A DNA stretch of 64,000 nt from Brachypterus glaber (GCA_958510825.1 OY294044.1:103826893-103890892); one strand, 5' to 3'. Positions 32,605 through 44,233 are shown, counted from the first letter of the stretch. Notes: generated from the sequence alone by a model not told the origin. Made by a program: numbers and translations.

Positions 32605-33666
32605 CACGGTAAAAATAAATTACAATAAATTACATAGTCCGTAAATGGTAATACGTTGCCATAGACTAGAATGGTAAAAATTACTTAGTCCGTAATGGTA
32701 ATGTTTTGCATAGACCGGAACAGTAAAAATTACATAGTCCATAATGGTAATATTTTGCATAGACCGGAACGGTAAAAATTACAATACTTAACAACTTAAA
32801 CACTACGATATTTCAAGAACGCTTTGACACAGAGACTTGAAATTTGAAAAAATAATATTTACTACTAAGAAAATGTTTGTTCCAAATTACAAGTCTCTGT
32901 GTCAAAGCTTTTTTGAAATATCGTAGCGTAAAGTTCATTTGGTTTAATTAACCAAACGATTTGCACCCTTAATACGAGTATAAACTCCTTACATCTTTCT
33001 TTAAACATCTGTTTGTTGATAAAGATCGTAATTTATAATGAATGTAAATTTTAGGCCACAAATAAAGCATTTGAATATCGTACATAAATAATATTTACCT
33101 TTTTTTACACTTTTAACAATTTAACCTAGCAGCACGCGTCGCTATCTCTCTAAGGGCCACTTGCACCAAATTTTGGTACGGGATTAACTCGGCTAAACCG
33201 AGTTTAAGTTAAAAATTATGCGTTCTGATTGGTCAGCCGTCAATTTAATCCAAGTTTAAAGTTAAACCATCATTGGTGCAAGTGGCCCTAACAATAACAA
33301 TATTAAACGGTCCGTCTCATGATGCGACGCCTTCTTGGTTATTGTGCAAAGCGCACGCGCGTCTTAAAACAACATAGCCCGACATTGTAAAATCATGTAA
33401 AAATATGTAAATCAATGTAAATATATTTTTTTACCTTATTTTAAATTTTTTTACATTCTTTTACATTCTTTTACATTCTTTTACATTCTTTTACATTCTT
33501 TTACATTTTTTTACATTCTTTTACATTCTTTTACATTCTTTTACATTATTTTAAATTCTTTTACATAAATTCATGAATTATGCATATTCAAGAATAGTAA
33601 ATTTACTTTTCCGTACAATGTAAATTCATGTATTTTTACATTATTTTACATTGAGTTTTTACAATG
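32605..33666 (+). mobile_element. TA-type miniature element with two minisatellites, copy 3
   Basis: CACGGTAAAAATAAATTACA to TTTTTACAATG, here flanked by TG on both sides. It has about three of the ~50-bp units and a 33440-33555 run of ATTCTTTTAC decamers longer than in other copies. A 135-bp Harbinger-type element is inserted at 33154. An extra duplicated piece around 32800-32900 (CAGAGACTTGAAATTTG and inverse) is unique to this copy. Confidence 0.87.
33154..33288. mobile_element. 135-bp Harbinger-type miniature element, TAA duplication
   Basis: GGGCCACTTGCACCA and TGGTGCAAGTGGCCC are perfect terminal inverted repeats, with TAA on both sides. The same position in copy 1 (about 13642) reads CCCTCTAACAATAAC without insertion, proving the TAA duplication. 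Confidence 0.93.
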
Positions 33667-34592
33667 TGCAACGATAAGATTTTCCATGCTTATAGATTAG
33701 GGTGGGCTGAAAATTTTAAATCTGGAATTTCAAAACTCAATACCCGCCAAAATATGCCTTCTATTACGCCTAATGTGTGTGCAAAAGCAGAATCAGATTA
33801 AAGGTCATCTTGAGCCCTCTACAAATCCTTTAATATTAATGAAAATATCGTATTTTTTCATATTTGTAATATATACACAGCGTGTTAAAAGTCCGTTTGG
33901 ACTTTTGAACGGCTTAAGATATCAACCTGAAATTTGGAACACATAAATAACTTAACCCAAATATTTTTTTGGTATATATTTGGTATGCCTAGGGGGGGAG
34001 ACGGGGGGGGGGGGAAAGGGAGGTCGTGTGATAAATCATTTTAAAGCTTATAAAATTCTCTATTTATCCATATATTCTTTTATGTTTTCGCAGCAATTTT
34101 TGGGGTTATTCGCATAAGGGTTAAATCACTTGAAATTATGCCTCACTTCCAGGTACGTCAAATCTCCTTAGTATTACAAGTCAAAGATAATAAATTACCA
34201 CTTTAAAGATAACTAAAAATTTCTATTTTACCGAGTATTTTACTATTTAATTATCCAATAATTAATATTTTTATAACATTAACAACTAATATAACTTTTT
34301 ATCTTTCTGATTCAAATCAAATTTGAACTTTTTTTGACTTTTAATATAATTTTTAGTGAGAACTTTAAAAATTAATATCTCAAAATGGCCAAAATACAAG
34401 TTACCACTTCTGTGTTTAATAATTACTTAACCAAAATTTCTGCCCTTTTTATAGCCTGGAACATACTTAATTTATTAATTATTCTAATATCAAATTTTGA
34501 CATATTGACCACATTGCACCTAATGAAACTTTACGCGAAGCAAGTACGTGCTTTATTTTTTGAAAATTATCACTAGTAAAATCATAAGTGCA
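33667..34592. repeat. Fragment of the G-tract miniature element family plus spacer
   Basis: 33878-34100 carries CACAGCGTGTTAAAAGTCC, TGAAATTTGGAACACATAAA, a G tract (33992-34022) and AGGTCGTGTGATAAATCAT, a diverged arm of the family at 60411. The rest is AT-rich; a 63-codon frame at 34385 has no domain. Confidence 0.5.
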
Positions 34593-34780
34593 TGTTGAAT
34601 TATCGGTATTTTTTTTACTGTATTAAAAAAATATTTTGCTTGGACATTGTTTGAGTGCATTTTTCGTATTACAAAATTTCAAGACCGCAGGTCGAGGAAT
34701 TTTGACGAAATATACACGAAAACAATTTCCTTAAGCAAAATGTTTTTTTATATACAGTAAAAAAATTATCGATAATTCAC
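34593..34780. repeat. CG-centred palindromic repeat
   Basis: GTTGAATTATCGGTATTTTT pairs with AAAATTATCGATAATTCAC. Inner ATTTTGCTTGGACATTGTTT pairs with AAACAATTTCCTTAAGCAAA. The centre is CAAGACCGCAGGTCGAGG. Confidence 0.7.
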
Positions 34781-35244
34781 GAATGGAACTATATAATTTT
34801 ACCATGTTAATGTTCTTTTATATTTAAGTATTTAAGAACTAAACAACAATATTACTTTACAACTATAATTAAAATTTTAAATCTCAAATTTGCCGCGCTT
34901 TTAAAAACCACGATGTTCACTTATCGCGAATGTTGCCAAGTCTAAACTTTGCTTGAGGGATATTTTATGCTTAAGATTGTTCCAATAAAATAGTTGTTAT
35001 CATATATTTTAGCATTTAAATAAAAATCCTTGCTGTTTTTGTTTAAAAAGTTTAGTTTTCAACTGAAAATAAATAAAATAACGGTTGTTTTCACCCGTAA
35101 AAAAACAATTTGCGATCGGTTTATAATAAAGTTTAGCAACGCTGTACTGGTACCAGCGCAGTCATTTGATGTTTTGATTTCCATCATTTAAAAGAAGTAA
35201 ATGATTTACTTCTTTACTGTAAATATATTCTTAATAAATAATTA
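34781..35244. other. Unassigned AT-rich spacer
   Basis: No supported feature. Confidence 0.4.
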
Positions 35245-35375
35245 TTTAAATTAGTTTTGAGTGGCCTGTTTTTAATAACAAGATTTAATTAAATAAATTA
35301 AAATTTATAAATATCAGTGATTTAAAGCTTTTAAGATGTGCATAAAATATAATATATTATCTGAAATTAATTAGG
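35245..35375 (-). repeat. Dispersed repeat, inverted copy of 10285-10412
   Basis: TTAGTTTTGAGTGGCCTGT through ATAATATATTATCTGAAATT matches the other copy inverted. Confidence 0.65.
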
Positions 35376-35639
35376 GTTTATACTTAGAATGTTTTGGTAA
35401 TAAAATAAGCATTTATATTGCTTATCAATAAAAATAAATCAAAAGCTTCACAAATTAAAAACACATTTTGCAAAAATATAACATTTATTAAGATCTCAGT
35501 AACTGTCAGTTCCTTGTTTCCATAGTAACCAAGTGATAATTGCACTTGTGCAAAAATTATCAGATTAATTTTGATCTGATTGGTCAGGAAACTAAAAATG
35601 CAAGATTTTGATTGGCCTATATATTGTTTGTGAAATAGT

Positions 35640-36010
35640 CAAGAATAAATACAATTTACTGTAAGAGTATACTACAAAATGTGAAGCATTATATATCTTC
35701 ACGGCTTGTTTTAAATTTTTAATTAAATCCAAACAAAATATGTGTAGCTGGGGAAAAGTGCTTCTGAAGTGCTTCATATTTTACTTGTGCCCTACGGAAA
35801 ATTTAATCTAGAAATAATTCCTCGAAACATATTTAATTTTTCAAACATAAACAGGACTGTGTATAGAAGGGTTGCCACTGTTGCAATTTTGCGGAATGTT
35901 TCCTGCAACTTATTTAAAAATACTGCTGCCAACAATAGTTGTTTATGGTACTAGTGGACAATATCTATTTACCCACGTGTGCCACACAAAATTTTATTCA
36001 ATACATTTGT
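35640..36010 (+). repeat. GAAGCATTATATATCTTCACGG motif and a core-deleted palindrome relative
   Basis: 35660-35715 carries GAAGCATTATATATCTTCAC and GGCTTGTTTTA, the dispersed motif also at 5640 and, inverted, 55390. 35935-36010 matches both flanks of the palindrome at 4832-4980 but lacks its centre. Confidence 0.5.
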
Positions 36011-36326
36011 AATCATAAGAAAATGCGATTTTTAATCATGGTTTTTTATGTACACACAATGTTCTGTTTTATTATGGCCGCCGTAATATTAAGCGGCTAC
36101 GGTAAAAAAAAAATTGCACTTAGCGTGGCGCTGTTTTCAAATTAAAAATGAACTTTAAAGTTGAAAAGAGTGTTTTTGTACCTGGGTACATTCAGGAAGA
36201 AGCAAAAGTGACTACTTTTAATACTAATCACTCAAATCAAAAGTGAGTATAAAATTTTTGATAATTGGAGAAATTTTAATTTTGAAGTTAAGATTGCAAT
36301 ATTATTGCTTTTAAAATGATGAAATG

Positions 36327-36556
36327 TTATGAAGCTGAAGTTTGCAACGTTTTTTTGCAACGAAAATTCAAATAGTATATTAAAGTACTAGTTTCATAAC
36401 GTACGTTTTTAGCGCACGAGTACAAGTTTAGAAAACAAGCCTGCGGCGAGTTTTCTAAAGTACTAGTGCGCTAAAAACGTTTTATGGAATAAGTGCTTTA
36501 ATAATACTATTTGAATTTTCATTGCAAAAAAACGTTGCAAACTTCAGCTTCATAAA
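36327..36556. repeat. 230-bp CG-centred palindrome
   Basis: TATGAAGCTGAAGTTTGCAA and its inverse TTGCAAACTTCAGCTTCATA bound it. Inside are AATAGTATATTAAAGTACTA and CGTTTTTAGCGCACGAGTAC with their inverses; the centre is GCCTGCGGCGAG. The arms pair nearly end to end. Confidence 0.85.
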
Positions 36557-36739
36557 TTGTTATTGTTAATGTTAGCTGTTTGGCTCGTGAGATCAATTAA
36601 ATGGGATCCCGGGATAAACCCACACACACCAGCCCTAAAAATTAAGTATGCCTCTCTAAAAGAGTGGGGTAAATTACTCACGTTGGTGAGACGTGAAACA
36701 ATTTATAAACAATGAATAAAATAGTAGACCAAATGTCTA

Positions 36740-37011
36740 AGGACCCTAAATAAAATGACATTAAACTTTGTGTTAAGTTTAATGTCCCTATAAATATCTA
36801 CTGTCAATCGTTAACCTCTTCAGACCCAGGTCTGGCCAAAAAAAAGTATTTATAACTATTTTTTTTTGTCATATTTGCCTTGAAATGTGAAGTTTTCTTC
36901 TTTCTTTTATGTATCATGGCCAAAACTCTTTCTTTGCTTGACTCGATTAGGGACCCTAATTAAAATTACATTAAACGTCACGTGAAGTTTAATGTCACTT
37001 TATTTAGGGAC
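36740..37011. repeat. Two short hairpins with TTAGGGACC-type ends
   Basis: 36740-36795 and 36948-37011 each contain ACATTAAACnTnnnGTnAAG followed by TTTAATGTC, bounded by AGGGACC and, in the second copy, TTTAGGGAC. About 60-bp hairpin elements. Confidence 0.65.
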
Positions 37012-37236
37012 TCTAGACTCGACTAGCAAAGACTTTATTTTTGTCCCTGAAACACATTTTTGAAATATCAAAAATGGCAACCCTGGTCTAAAGGATATTC
37101 TTCATATTACCATAACGTGGATTCGATAGTGGATTAATATCCAATTTATGTGTTTTCCATTCATGTAACGGATATTACATAATTTAATTATTTTTCAATT
37201 TTTACACTAAAGAAAACAAGACCTATTGCTTTCGCA
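37012..37236. other. Unassigned spacer
   Basis: No feature. Confidence 0.4.
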
Positions 37237-38045
37237 TTTTGAAAATTTTCAAAATTTCAGAAAGCCTTATATTCGTGCAAAAATTTTCAATTTTTTTTTT
37301 GTGCATTTTTGCGTTTTATGACTTTATGTCGATATAAATCAATTTCAAGCAAAAAAAAAAATTATCGCTCGGTCGGTCGATCGGTCGGTCGGTCGGACAA
37401 TCGGTCTGTCCGGGAAATCTTGTGGGCACGATAACTTAAGAACGCTTTAAGCTAGAGACTTGAAATTTGGCATACAGGTATGTTACCAAAAGTTCTCGCT
37501 CGGGATTGTTTTTGGTAAACATTGGGGTGCGGCAAGTGGGGAAAAATACATTTTTTTTAGAAAAATTTGAAAATTGCTATATATGGGTTTTTGAGGTTGC
37601 TGAAATTGAATCTGATAAAAAAAAACTTTTCTAATTCCACCCCCGAGGGGGTGAGGGGGTAAATATTTTTCAATATTATTAATATTTTATTCAAAATTGG
37701 TATATAGGGGTTTTTGGGTCGACGAATATGAATCGGATATTTTTTTTCTAATTTCACCCCCTGAGGGGTGGGGGTAGTTTTCGTGAAAACTGGTGTATTG
37801 GGGTTTTTGAGGTTGCTGAAAGTGAATCTGATAATTTTTTTTTCTAAATCCAACCCCTGAGGAGTGGGGGGTAGTTTTCGTAAAAATTGTTATATTGGGC
37901 TTTTTGAGGTTGTTGAAAGTGAATCTGATTATAAAAAAATTCTAACTTTACCCCTAAAGGGGCAGAGGGTAGTTTTCGTGAAAATTGGTATATTAAGGTT
38001 TTTATGGTTGCTGAAAGTGAATCTGATAATAAAAAGTCCATTTTA
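37237..38045 (+). repeat. GTCGG-microsatellite module repeat, longest copy
   Basis: GAAAGCCTTATATTCGTGCA, a GGTCGGTCGATCGGTCGGTC tract (37368-37400) and GGGCACGATAACTTAAGAAC match 9690-10280. Four to five ~95-bp modules with GAGGTTGCTGAAAGTGAATC and ACCCCTGAGG follow (37560-38045). Open frames on either strand repeat with the module and are not genes. Confidence 0.78.
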
Positions 38046-38103
38046 CGGGCGGAGGTGAAAAATGGGAAAGCTCTTTTACTGGGCAGTGTATTGTATTGTT
38101 TAT

Positions 38104-38272
38104 CAATAATTTGATGGCTTAGGGCAAAACAGACGTATCGACAAATTTTAGATTTCTGAATTACGTTTTTTTTTCTTAAACAAGAATATTATTCTTTACA
38201 AGAAAACACTCGTTATTCAGAAACCTAAATTTTGTAGATACGCCTGTTTTGTCCTAAGCCCTCGAATTATTG
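38104..38272. mobile_element. 169-bp foldback miniature element
   Basis: CAATAATTTGATGGCTTAGG and its inverse CCTAAGCCCTCGAATTATTG. Pairing continues through CAAAACAGACGTATC and AAATTTTAGATTTCTGAATT. Confidence 0.8.
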
Positions 38273-38755
38273 TAATATTAAAATATTCATAGTGAAAGTT
38301 GAATTATTGAAAATTTTGTTTGAACAGTGTTTTATTTTTAGTTATTAAAGAATTTTAATAAGTTTAAAACCTGGGAGAATTATAGAAATAGAAATAGAAT
38401 AGAATAAAATAGATTTAAGTCAATTTTTTTACTGTTTATGGAAAATTTAACTGAATCTTTAAGTTAGTAGTATTCAGGCAAAAAAAAACAAGTCCACTAA
38501 TTTATATTTCATAAAAAAGTGATTTTTTAGTTTCCTTTATTTTCCTTAATTTAAAATAAGAATTTTTTAACATGTTGTATATGAACTTTGTAAACTAAAA
38601 CTATTGGCAAAAACATGACTTGTAATTTTATTAGTTTAGGCAAAAAATTATTGCGGTTTGTAAATTGGACTTTGACATTGATTTTAATGGTATACTTCGA
38701 TAAGTTACTATGGACTATTGTGTCTCTCACTTGCACGCATCCTGCCTTATGACCA
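38273..38755. other. Unassigned AT-rich spacer
   Basis: Nothing supported. Confidence 0.4.
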
Positions 38756-39030
38756 TTAATCGGAATAAATTCGGTTATGACTCATCTACGTTGAAAATAA
38801 ACATAGGCTTACGGAATAATTTTGCCGAATTATGAGGGAAATTTTTATAATTATAATAAAATCGAAACATTTGACGACTAATTTGTTACATACAACAATA
38901 TTGAATATACATATTAACTATAAATATGTTAATATATCGGTGTTTTTCGAAGAAAATAAAAATGTAAATGTTTAAAACTTAGCGTTAACCATAGAATCGA
39001 CGCGGCGCCTATGCGAGCACTGGAAATTCG
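38756..39030 (+). repeat. Dispersed repeat, copy of 18340-18500, followed by a second shared block
   Basis: TTCGGTTATGACTCATC to ATACATATTAACTAT matches 18340-18500. 38955-39030 (AAATGTAAATGTTTAAAAC and CCTATGCGAGCACTGG) is shared with 57500-57560. Confidence 0.65.
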
Positions 39031-39685
39031 CCGATGACTGCTTATGACGCTCTAATCATTAAGTTGAGAACGCGCTGGTATATCCATAAAAATCCGTGCA
39101 TAATTTAGGACTTATTTAGTTTTTTATCAAAAATAAGGGCAAAAATCAACAGAAACCAGTACTAGTTGTACTAATCACGTATTAGTTTAAAATAGGAGTT
39201 ATGTGAACTTGTTAAGTTTTGCGTAAATGCTCCTCAAATTTACTCTTTGAATTTACGATGACGACATAATATCCTAAAATCAAGTTTTAAAATTGGAATA
39301 TTATTTTAAAATTTTGGTACCGACAGCCAGTAAATTTTAGGAAATATTTTTTACATATAAGCATTGACTCTAGGTAAGTGAAACTCTTTCGCATTTTTTT
39401 TATTAGGTATATCTTGAGATCTGTTTATAAACTGCTATTAATATTTTGTATTGTTTTAACGTTTGATTTTGGGTGACACTGATGTCCCACACGTCCCAAC
39501 TTTGTTATTCACTTTTTTTTATTAAATATTTAACATATTTTTAGTCAAATGAATAAAAAAAATCCTTTTTTAGAACCCTCCACTATCTTCAGTTTATGAA
39601 AAAACAATATGTAATCTCAAAAAATACCAGAAATTTTAGATATCATGCTTGCGCCTTCGCCATAATTGTAAATATCAAAATTTGA
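39031..39685. other. Unassigned spacer
   Basis: No coding or repeat feature supported. Confidence 0.4.
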
Positions 39686-39792
39686 TAAGAATACTGCCCT
39701 CTAAGCTAGAAAGCAGTAACTCAATTTGTGGCATAGCGACGTTTTCACGTCAAATCTGATGTAAAATTTTAGCTTAGTAGGGCAGTATTCTT
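39686..39792. mobile_element. 107-bp hairpin miniature element
   Basis: TAAGAATACTGCCCTCTAAG and its inverse CTTAGTAGGGCAGTATTCTT bound an unrelated 60-bp loop. Confidence 0.7.
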
Positions 39793-40040
39793 ACCTACTC
39801 CCTTTATTCTCGGCCAGCTTATATCCAAGTAGTCCGAAAACCTAATTGATATTATATTAGATTTTAAATAGTTTGGACTTTTTATAGATTTAGATGCAAA
39901 AATAATAATTTTTTACTTTATAATTACCTAATATCTATAGGCACGGATGTCCCTCAATTTTTTCTTAATAGGGGACCCAGATGGTCCCCACGGGGCTTAA
40001 CGTGTTAATTAATTTATATTCAAAAAAGTTGTTTTGTATC

Positions 40041-42274
40041 TAAAATGCGAAAAGTCTGCGGAAGGACTCAGTCCTTATGGGGTCTGGGGCTTTTGTTACC
40101 TGCGCGAATCCTACCTTTCAAATAGTAGTAGTATTAAAATTTTAAATATTTTTTATATTTTAGAATCCCCCAAAATCGGGAGCCAGGGACTTCAGTCCCA
40201 TTAGCCCGGAGAACCATTACCATTACCCTGTGCTATGGTCCAAGGCAGCAAATGTTGAATAGTAATTTTTTTAGCCCACCATATAAAAAAACACCAGTAA
40301 CAGAAAAATAAATAATAATAAAAAAGTGGAAAAGAGGAAAAAATATATGTCCAGATACATAAAATGCGAAAAGTCTGCGGAAGGACTCAGTCCTTATGGG
40401 GTCTGGGGCTTTTGTTACCTGCGCGAATCCTACCTTTCAAATAGTAGTAGTATTAAAATTTTAAATATTTTTTATATTTTAGAATCCCCCAAAATCGGGA
40501 GCCCGGGACTTCAGTCCCATTAGCCCGGAGAACCATTACCATTACCCTGTGCTATGGTCCAAGGCAGCAAATGTTGAATAGTAATTTTTTTAGCTCACCA
40601 TATAAAAAAACACCAGTAACAGAAAAATAAATAATAATAAAAAAGTGGAAAAGAGGAAAAAATATATGTCCAGATACATAAAATGCGAAAAGTCTGCGGA
40701 AGGACTCAGTCCTTATGGGGTCTGGGGCTTTTGTTACCTGCGCGAATCCTACCTTTCAAATAGTAGTAGTATTAAAATTTTAAATATTTTTTATATTTTA
40801 GAATCCCCCAAAATCGGGAGCCAGGGACTTCAGTCCCATTAGCCCGGAGAACCATTACCATTACCCTGTGCTATGGTCCAAGGCAGCAAATGTTGAATAG
40901 TAATTTTTTTAGCCCACCATATAAAAAAACACCAGTAACAGAAAAATAAATAATAATAAAAAAGTGGAAAAGAGGAAAAAATATATGTCCAGATACATAA
41001 AATGCGAAAAGTCTGCGGAAGGACTCAGTCCTTATGGGGTCTGGGGCTTTTGTTACCTGCGCGAATCCTACCTTTCAAATAGTAGTAGTATTAAAATTTT
41101 AAATATTTTTTATATTTTAGAATCCCCCAAAATCGGGAGCCCGGGACTTCAGTCCCATTAGCCCGGAGAACCATTACCATTACCCTGTGCTATGGTCCAA
41201 GGCAGCAAATGTTGAATAGTAACTTTTTTAGCCCACCATATAAAAAAAACACCAGTAACAGAAAAATAAATAATAATAAAAAAGTGGAAAAGAGGAAAAA
41301 ATATATGTCCAGATACATAAAATGCGAAAAGTCTGCGGAAGGACTCAGTCCTTATGGGGTCTGGGGCTTTTGTTACCTGCGCGAATCCTACCTTTCAAAT
41401 AGTAGTAGTATTAAAATTTTAAATATTTTTTATATTTTAGAATCCCCCAAAATCGGGAGCCCGGGACTTCAGTCCCATTAGCCCGGAGAACCATTACCAT
41501 TACCCTGTGCTATGGTCCAAGGCAGCAAATGTTGAATAGTAATTTTTTTAGCCCACCATATAAAAAAACACCAGTAACAGAAAAATAAATAATAATAAAA
41601 AAGTGGAAAAGAGGAAAAAATATATGTCCAGATACATAAAATGCGAAAAGTCTGCGGAAGGACTCAGTCCTTATGGGGTCTGGGGCTTTTGTTACCTGCG
41701 CGAATCCTACCTTTCAAATAGTAGTAGTATTAAAATTTTAAATATTTTTTATATTTTAGAATCCCCCAAAATCGGGAGCCCGGGACTTCAGTCCCATTAG
41801 CCCGGAGAACCATTACCATTACCCTGTGCTATGGTCCAAGGCAGCAAATGTTGAATAGTAATTTTTTTAGCTCACCATATAAAAAAACACCAGTAACAGA
41901 AAAATAAATAATAATAAAAAAGTGGAAAAGAGGAAAAAATATATGTCCAGATACATAAAATGCGAAAAGTCTGCGGAAGGACTCAGTCCTTATGGGGTCT
42001 GGGGCTTTTGTTACCTGCGCGAATCCTACCTTTCAAATAGTAGTAGTATTAAAATTTTAAATATTTTTTATATTTTAGAATCCCCCAAAATCGGGAGCCC
42101 GGGACTTCAGTCCCATTAGCCCGAAGAACCATTACCATTACCCTGTGCTATGGTCCAAGGCAGCAAATGTTGAATAGTAATTTTTTTAGCCCACCATATA
42201 AAAAAACACCAGTAACAGAAAAATAAATAATAATAAAAAAGTGGAAAAGAGGAAAAAATATATGTCCAGATACA
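40041..42274 (+). repeat. Satellite array: seven 319-bp tandem units
   Basis: TAAAATGCGAAAAGTC starts units at 40041, 40360, 40679, 40998, 41318, 41637 and 41956, and an eighth would start at 42275. The period is 319 bp, with one 320-bp unit. Units are nearly identical; recurrent variants are AGCCCGGG/AGCCAGGG and AGCCCACC/AGCTCACC. Each unit holds the dyads AAGGACTCAGTCCTT and GGGACTTCAGTCCC and a 65-codon frame starting MEKRKKYMSRYIKC. Because 319 is not a multiple of three and each frame is a unit copy, I treat it as satellite DNA, not seven genes. Confidence 0.95.
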
Positions 42275-42280
42275 TAAAAA

Positions 42281-43200
42281 TGTTGTGGAAAAACTTGTAA
42301 TAAAATGGTTATTATTTTGAAAAAATAAATCACGGTAGCTTTGCTTTTTCACACATATAATATAATATTTGTCGCACCATGAAATATGACTTTCTTACTC
42401 TCTAAATCATGCGAAATTTGTCGCTTTCAACGGTGGTCGTAGAAAAATGTTATTTATTTTGCCAAATTATAAAACAAAAAGTGCTATTAAATTAATTAAA
42501 AACATTTTTCATGCTTGTCATAAAACACGAAAACACGATCATTTCAAATTGCTAATACATCTATTATTTAACATTGTATAATCCTTTATGCTTTACAAAA
42601 ACATGCCATCAAACAAGGCGTGAGGTTATTAAATGCTTCGCATTCCATAGTTTACTGCTCACAGTGAATCATATACTGCGGTTGTTCGAATACTTTAAAA
42701 ATCTAGGGATGTTTTACATAGAGTGTATTAATGTGAAGCTTTTTGTCAAGAAAAAGTGTGAAGACAAAAAAATCTGGTAAAAATTATTTGTTAGATGGTT
42801 TTGACATTAGATTTCACAAATTACATAAGCGCATTTTTAAAGAAAATGGCTTTTAAATGTTATCATACGTCGCACTATATCGTAAACGGTCCAAAAAAGA
42901 GTCCAAAATTATTTTGTCGTTTTAATTGTCAAAAAATAATTAATTTTTAACCGACTTTCAAAAAGGAGGAGGTTATTAATTCGAAGTGTGACTTTAATTT
43001 GATGAAACTTTTTGCAACTTAAAGAGGGCATTCATGAGGTGGTCCCGTTTCTATTTGACGCTCGGATAATGCCGGGTAAGCCGGATAATTAAGATAAATC
43101 TAATCGTTTTAACGAAATTTCACTTAAAACCGGCTTATATTGGTTCTAATACCAACCAAATTTTTAGAAAATGATCGGATAACTCGGATAAGCTGGATAA
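42281..43200. other. Spacer with a weak copy of the GAAGCATT motif
   Basis: TTAAATGCTTCGCATTCCAT near 42630 is a diverged member of the motif at 5640. The rest is AT-rich, unassigned. Confidence 0.35.
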
Positions 43201-43311
43201 GGGAACCTTCAAGTATTACGTAACGCTCCTAGGGGGGGGGGATCATTTTAGAGTGTTACGCCCATGTTAATGGTATAGGAAAATAGCGTTACGGGGGGGG
43301 GACCAAATTAG
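43201..43311. mobile_element. Left part of a GGGAACGTTC-type miniature element
   Basis: GGGAACCTTCAAGTATTACG preceded by TAA, a G tract, and GCCCATGTTAATGGTATAGG as in 16332-16478. The right end is lost. Confidence 0.7.
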
Positions 43312-43385
43312 AATTTAACTTTTATTCAGTTTTTCGTTCTTTTTTAATTATTTTATCAAGAATTTTATTAAAAATTCTTTATTTA

Positions 43386-43790
43386 GGCAAAATTTCTTAT
43401 AAAAACATATAGAAATCCTATAATAAATTTCGAATAAAAACATATAGAAATCATATATGAAATTTCGTATAAAAACATATAGAAATCATATACGAAATTT
43501 CGTATAAAAACATATTATGTAATTTCGTAAAAAAACGTATAAAAGACATATACGTATTTTCATATTAAAACGCAACAGTTTAACTTATATGAAAATTCGT
43601 ATAAAAACATATAGAAATCATATATGAAATCTCGTATAAAAACATACTATGTAATTTCGTACAAAATGCATAAAAGACATATAAGAATTTTCATAAAAAC
43701 ACATATAAACATATAAAATTTGCATAGACATGTAGAAATCAATTACATTTCGTATAGATTCATATACGAGTTTTATACGAATCCTAATTA
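43386..43790 (+). repeat. Degenerate tandem repeat of a self-complementary unit
   Basis: Six to eight units of about 40-60 bp, each near CGTATAAAAACATATAGAAA followed by TCATATACGAAATTT. Each unit can fold on itself (ATATACGAAATTTCGTATA). Confidence 0.65.
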
Positions 43791-43865
43791 ATTTTTTTCA
43801 GGGATATGATAAAAATTAGATATTTTCATTGATTTTGATTCTAGAAATGAATTAATCTAGGATAA

Positions 43866-44082
43866 TCCCGGACAACATCCATAAACTCATGAGGCCTCAT
43901 GAGAGCATCATGTTATGATTTCCAAGTTGTACTTATACGAACATCATGATGAGCACATCTTATGATATTGTGATTATGTTATGAGTTTGTTATGAGTTTG
44001 TCATGAGGTGTATACATTTAACGTTAAATCATTAAATGATGTCATAATGACTTCCACGTGAAATAGCAAATGTTGCCCGGGA
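43866..44082. mobile_element. 217-bp miniature element with TCCCGGACAACAT ends
   Basis: TCCCGGACAACAT and its inverse ATGTTGCCCGGGA bound it. Subterminal TCATGA and TTATGA motifs recur about eight times. A second, left-truncated copy lies at 44928-45047. Confidence 0.75.
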
Positions 44083-44233
44083 CCCGATTGAGAACGATTG
44101 CCGAATAGTACAGGCTTCTGTAATGTTTCAATTTTAGTACACTTGACAGCGTTATGCTATAGGTGGCACCACATGTTATTTCCTACCACTAACTAAACTT
44201 ATTAAACGAATAAAGTCGCCTTCTAGGAATACT

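Noticed and set aside
36001..36145. Membrane protein (MVFYVHTMFCFIMAAVILSG region)
   Set aside because: Hydrophobic because AT-rich; flanked by palindromic repeats and with no supporting signals.
40326..42119. Six repeated 65-residue open frames (MEKRKKYMSRYIKC...) as a tandem gene family
   Set aside because: They follow exactly the 319-bp satellite period, which is not a multiple of three, and carry no domain, promoter or codon constraint.
40041..42274. CRISPR or transposon-end array
   Set aside because: Long 319-bp units with no unique spacers; a satellite explains it.
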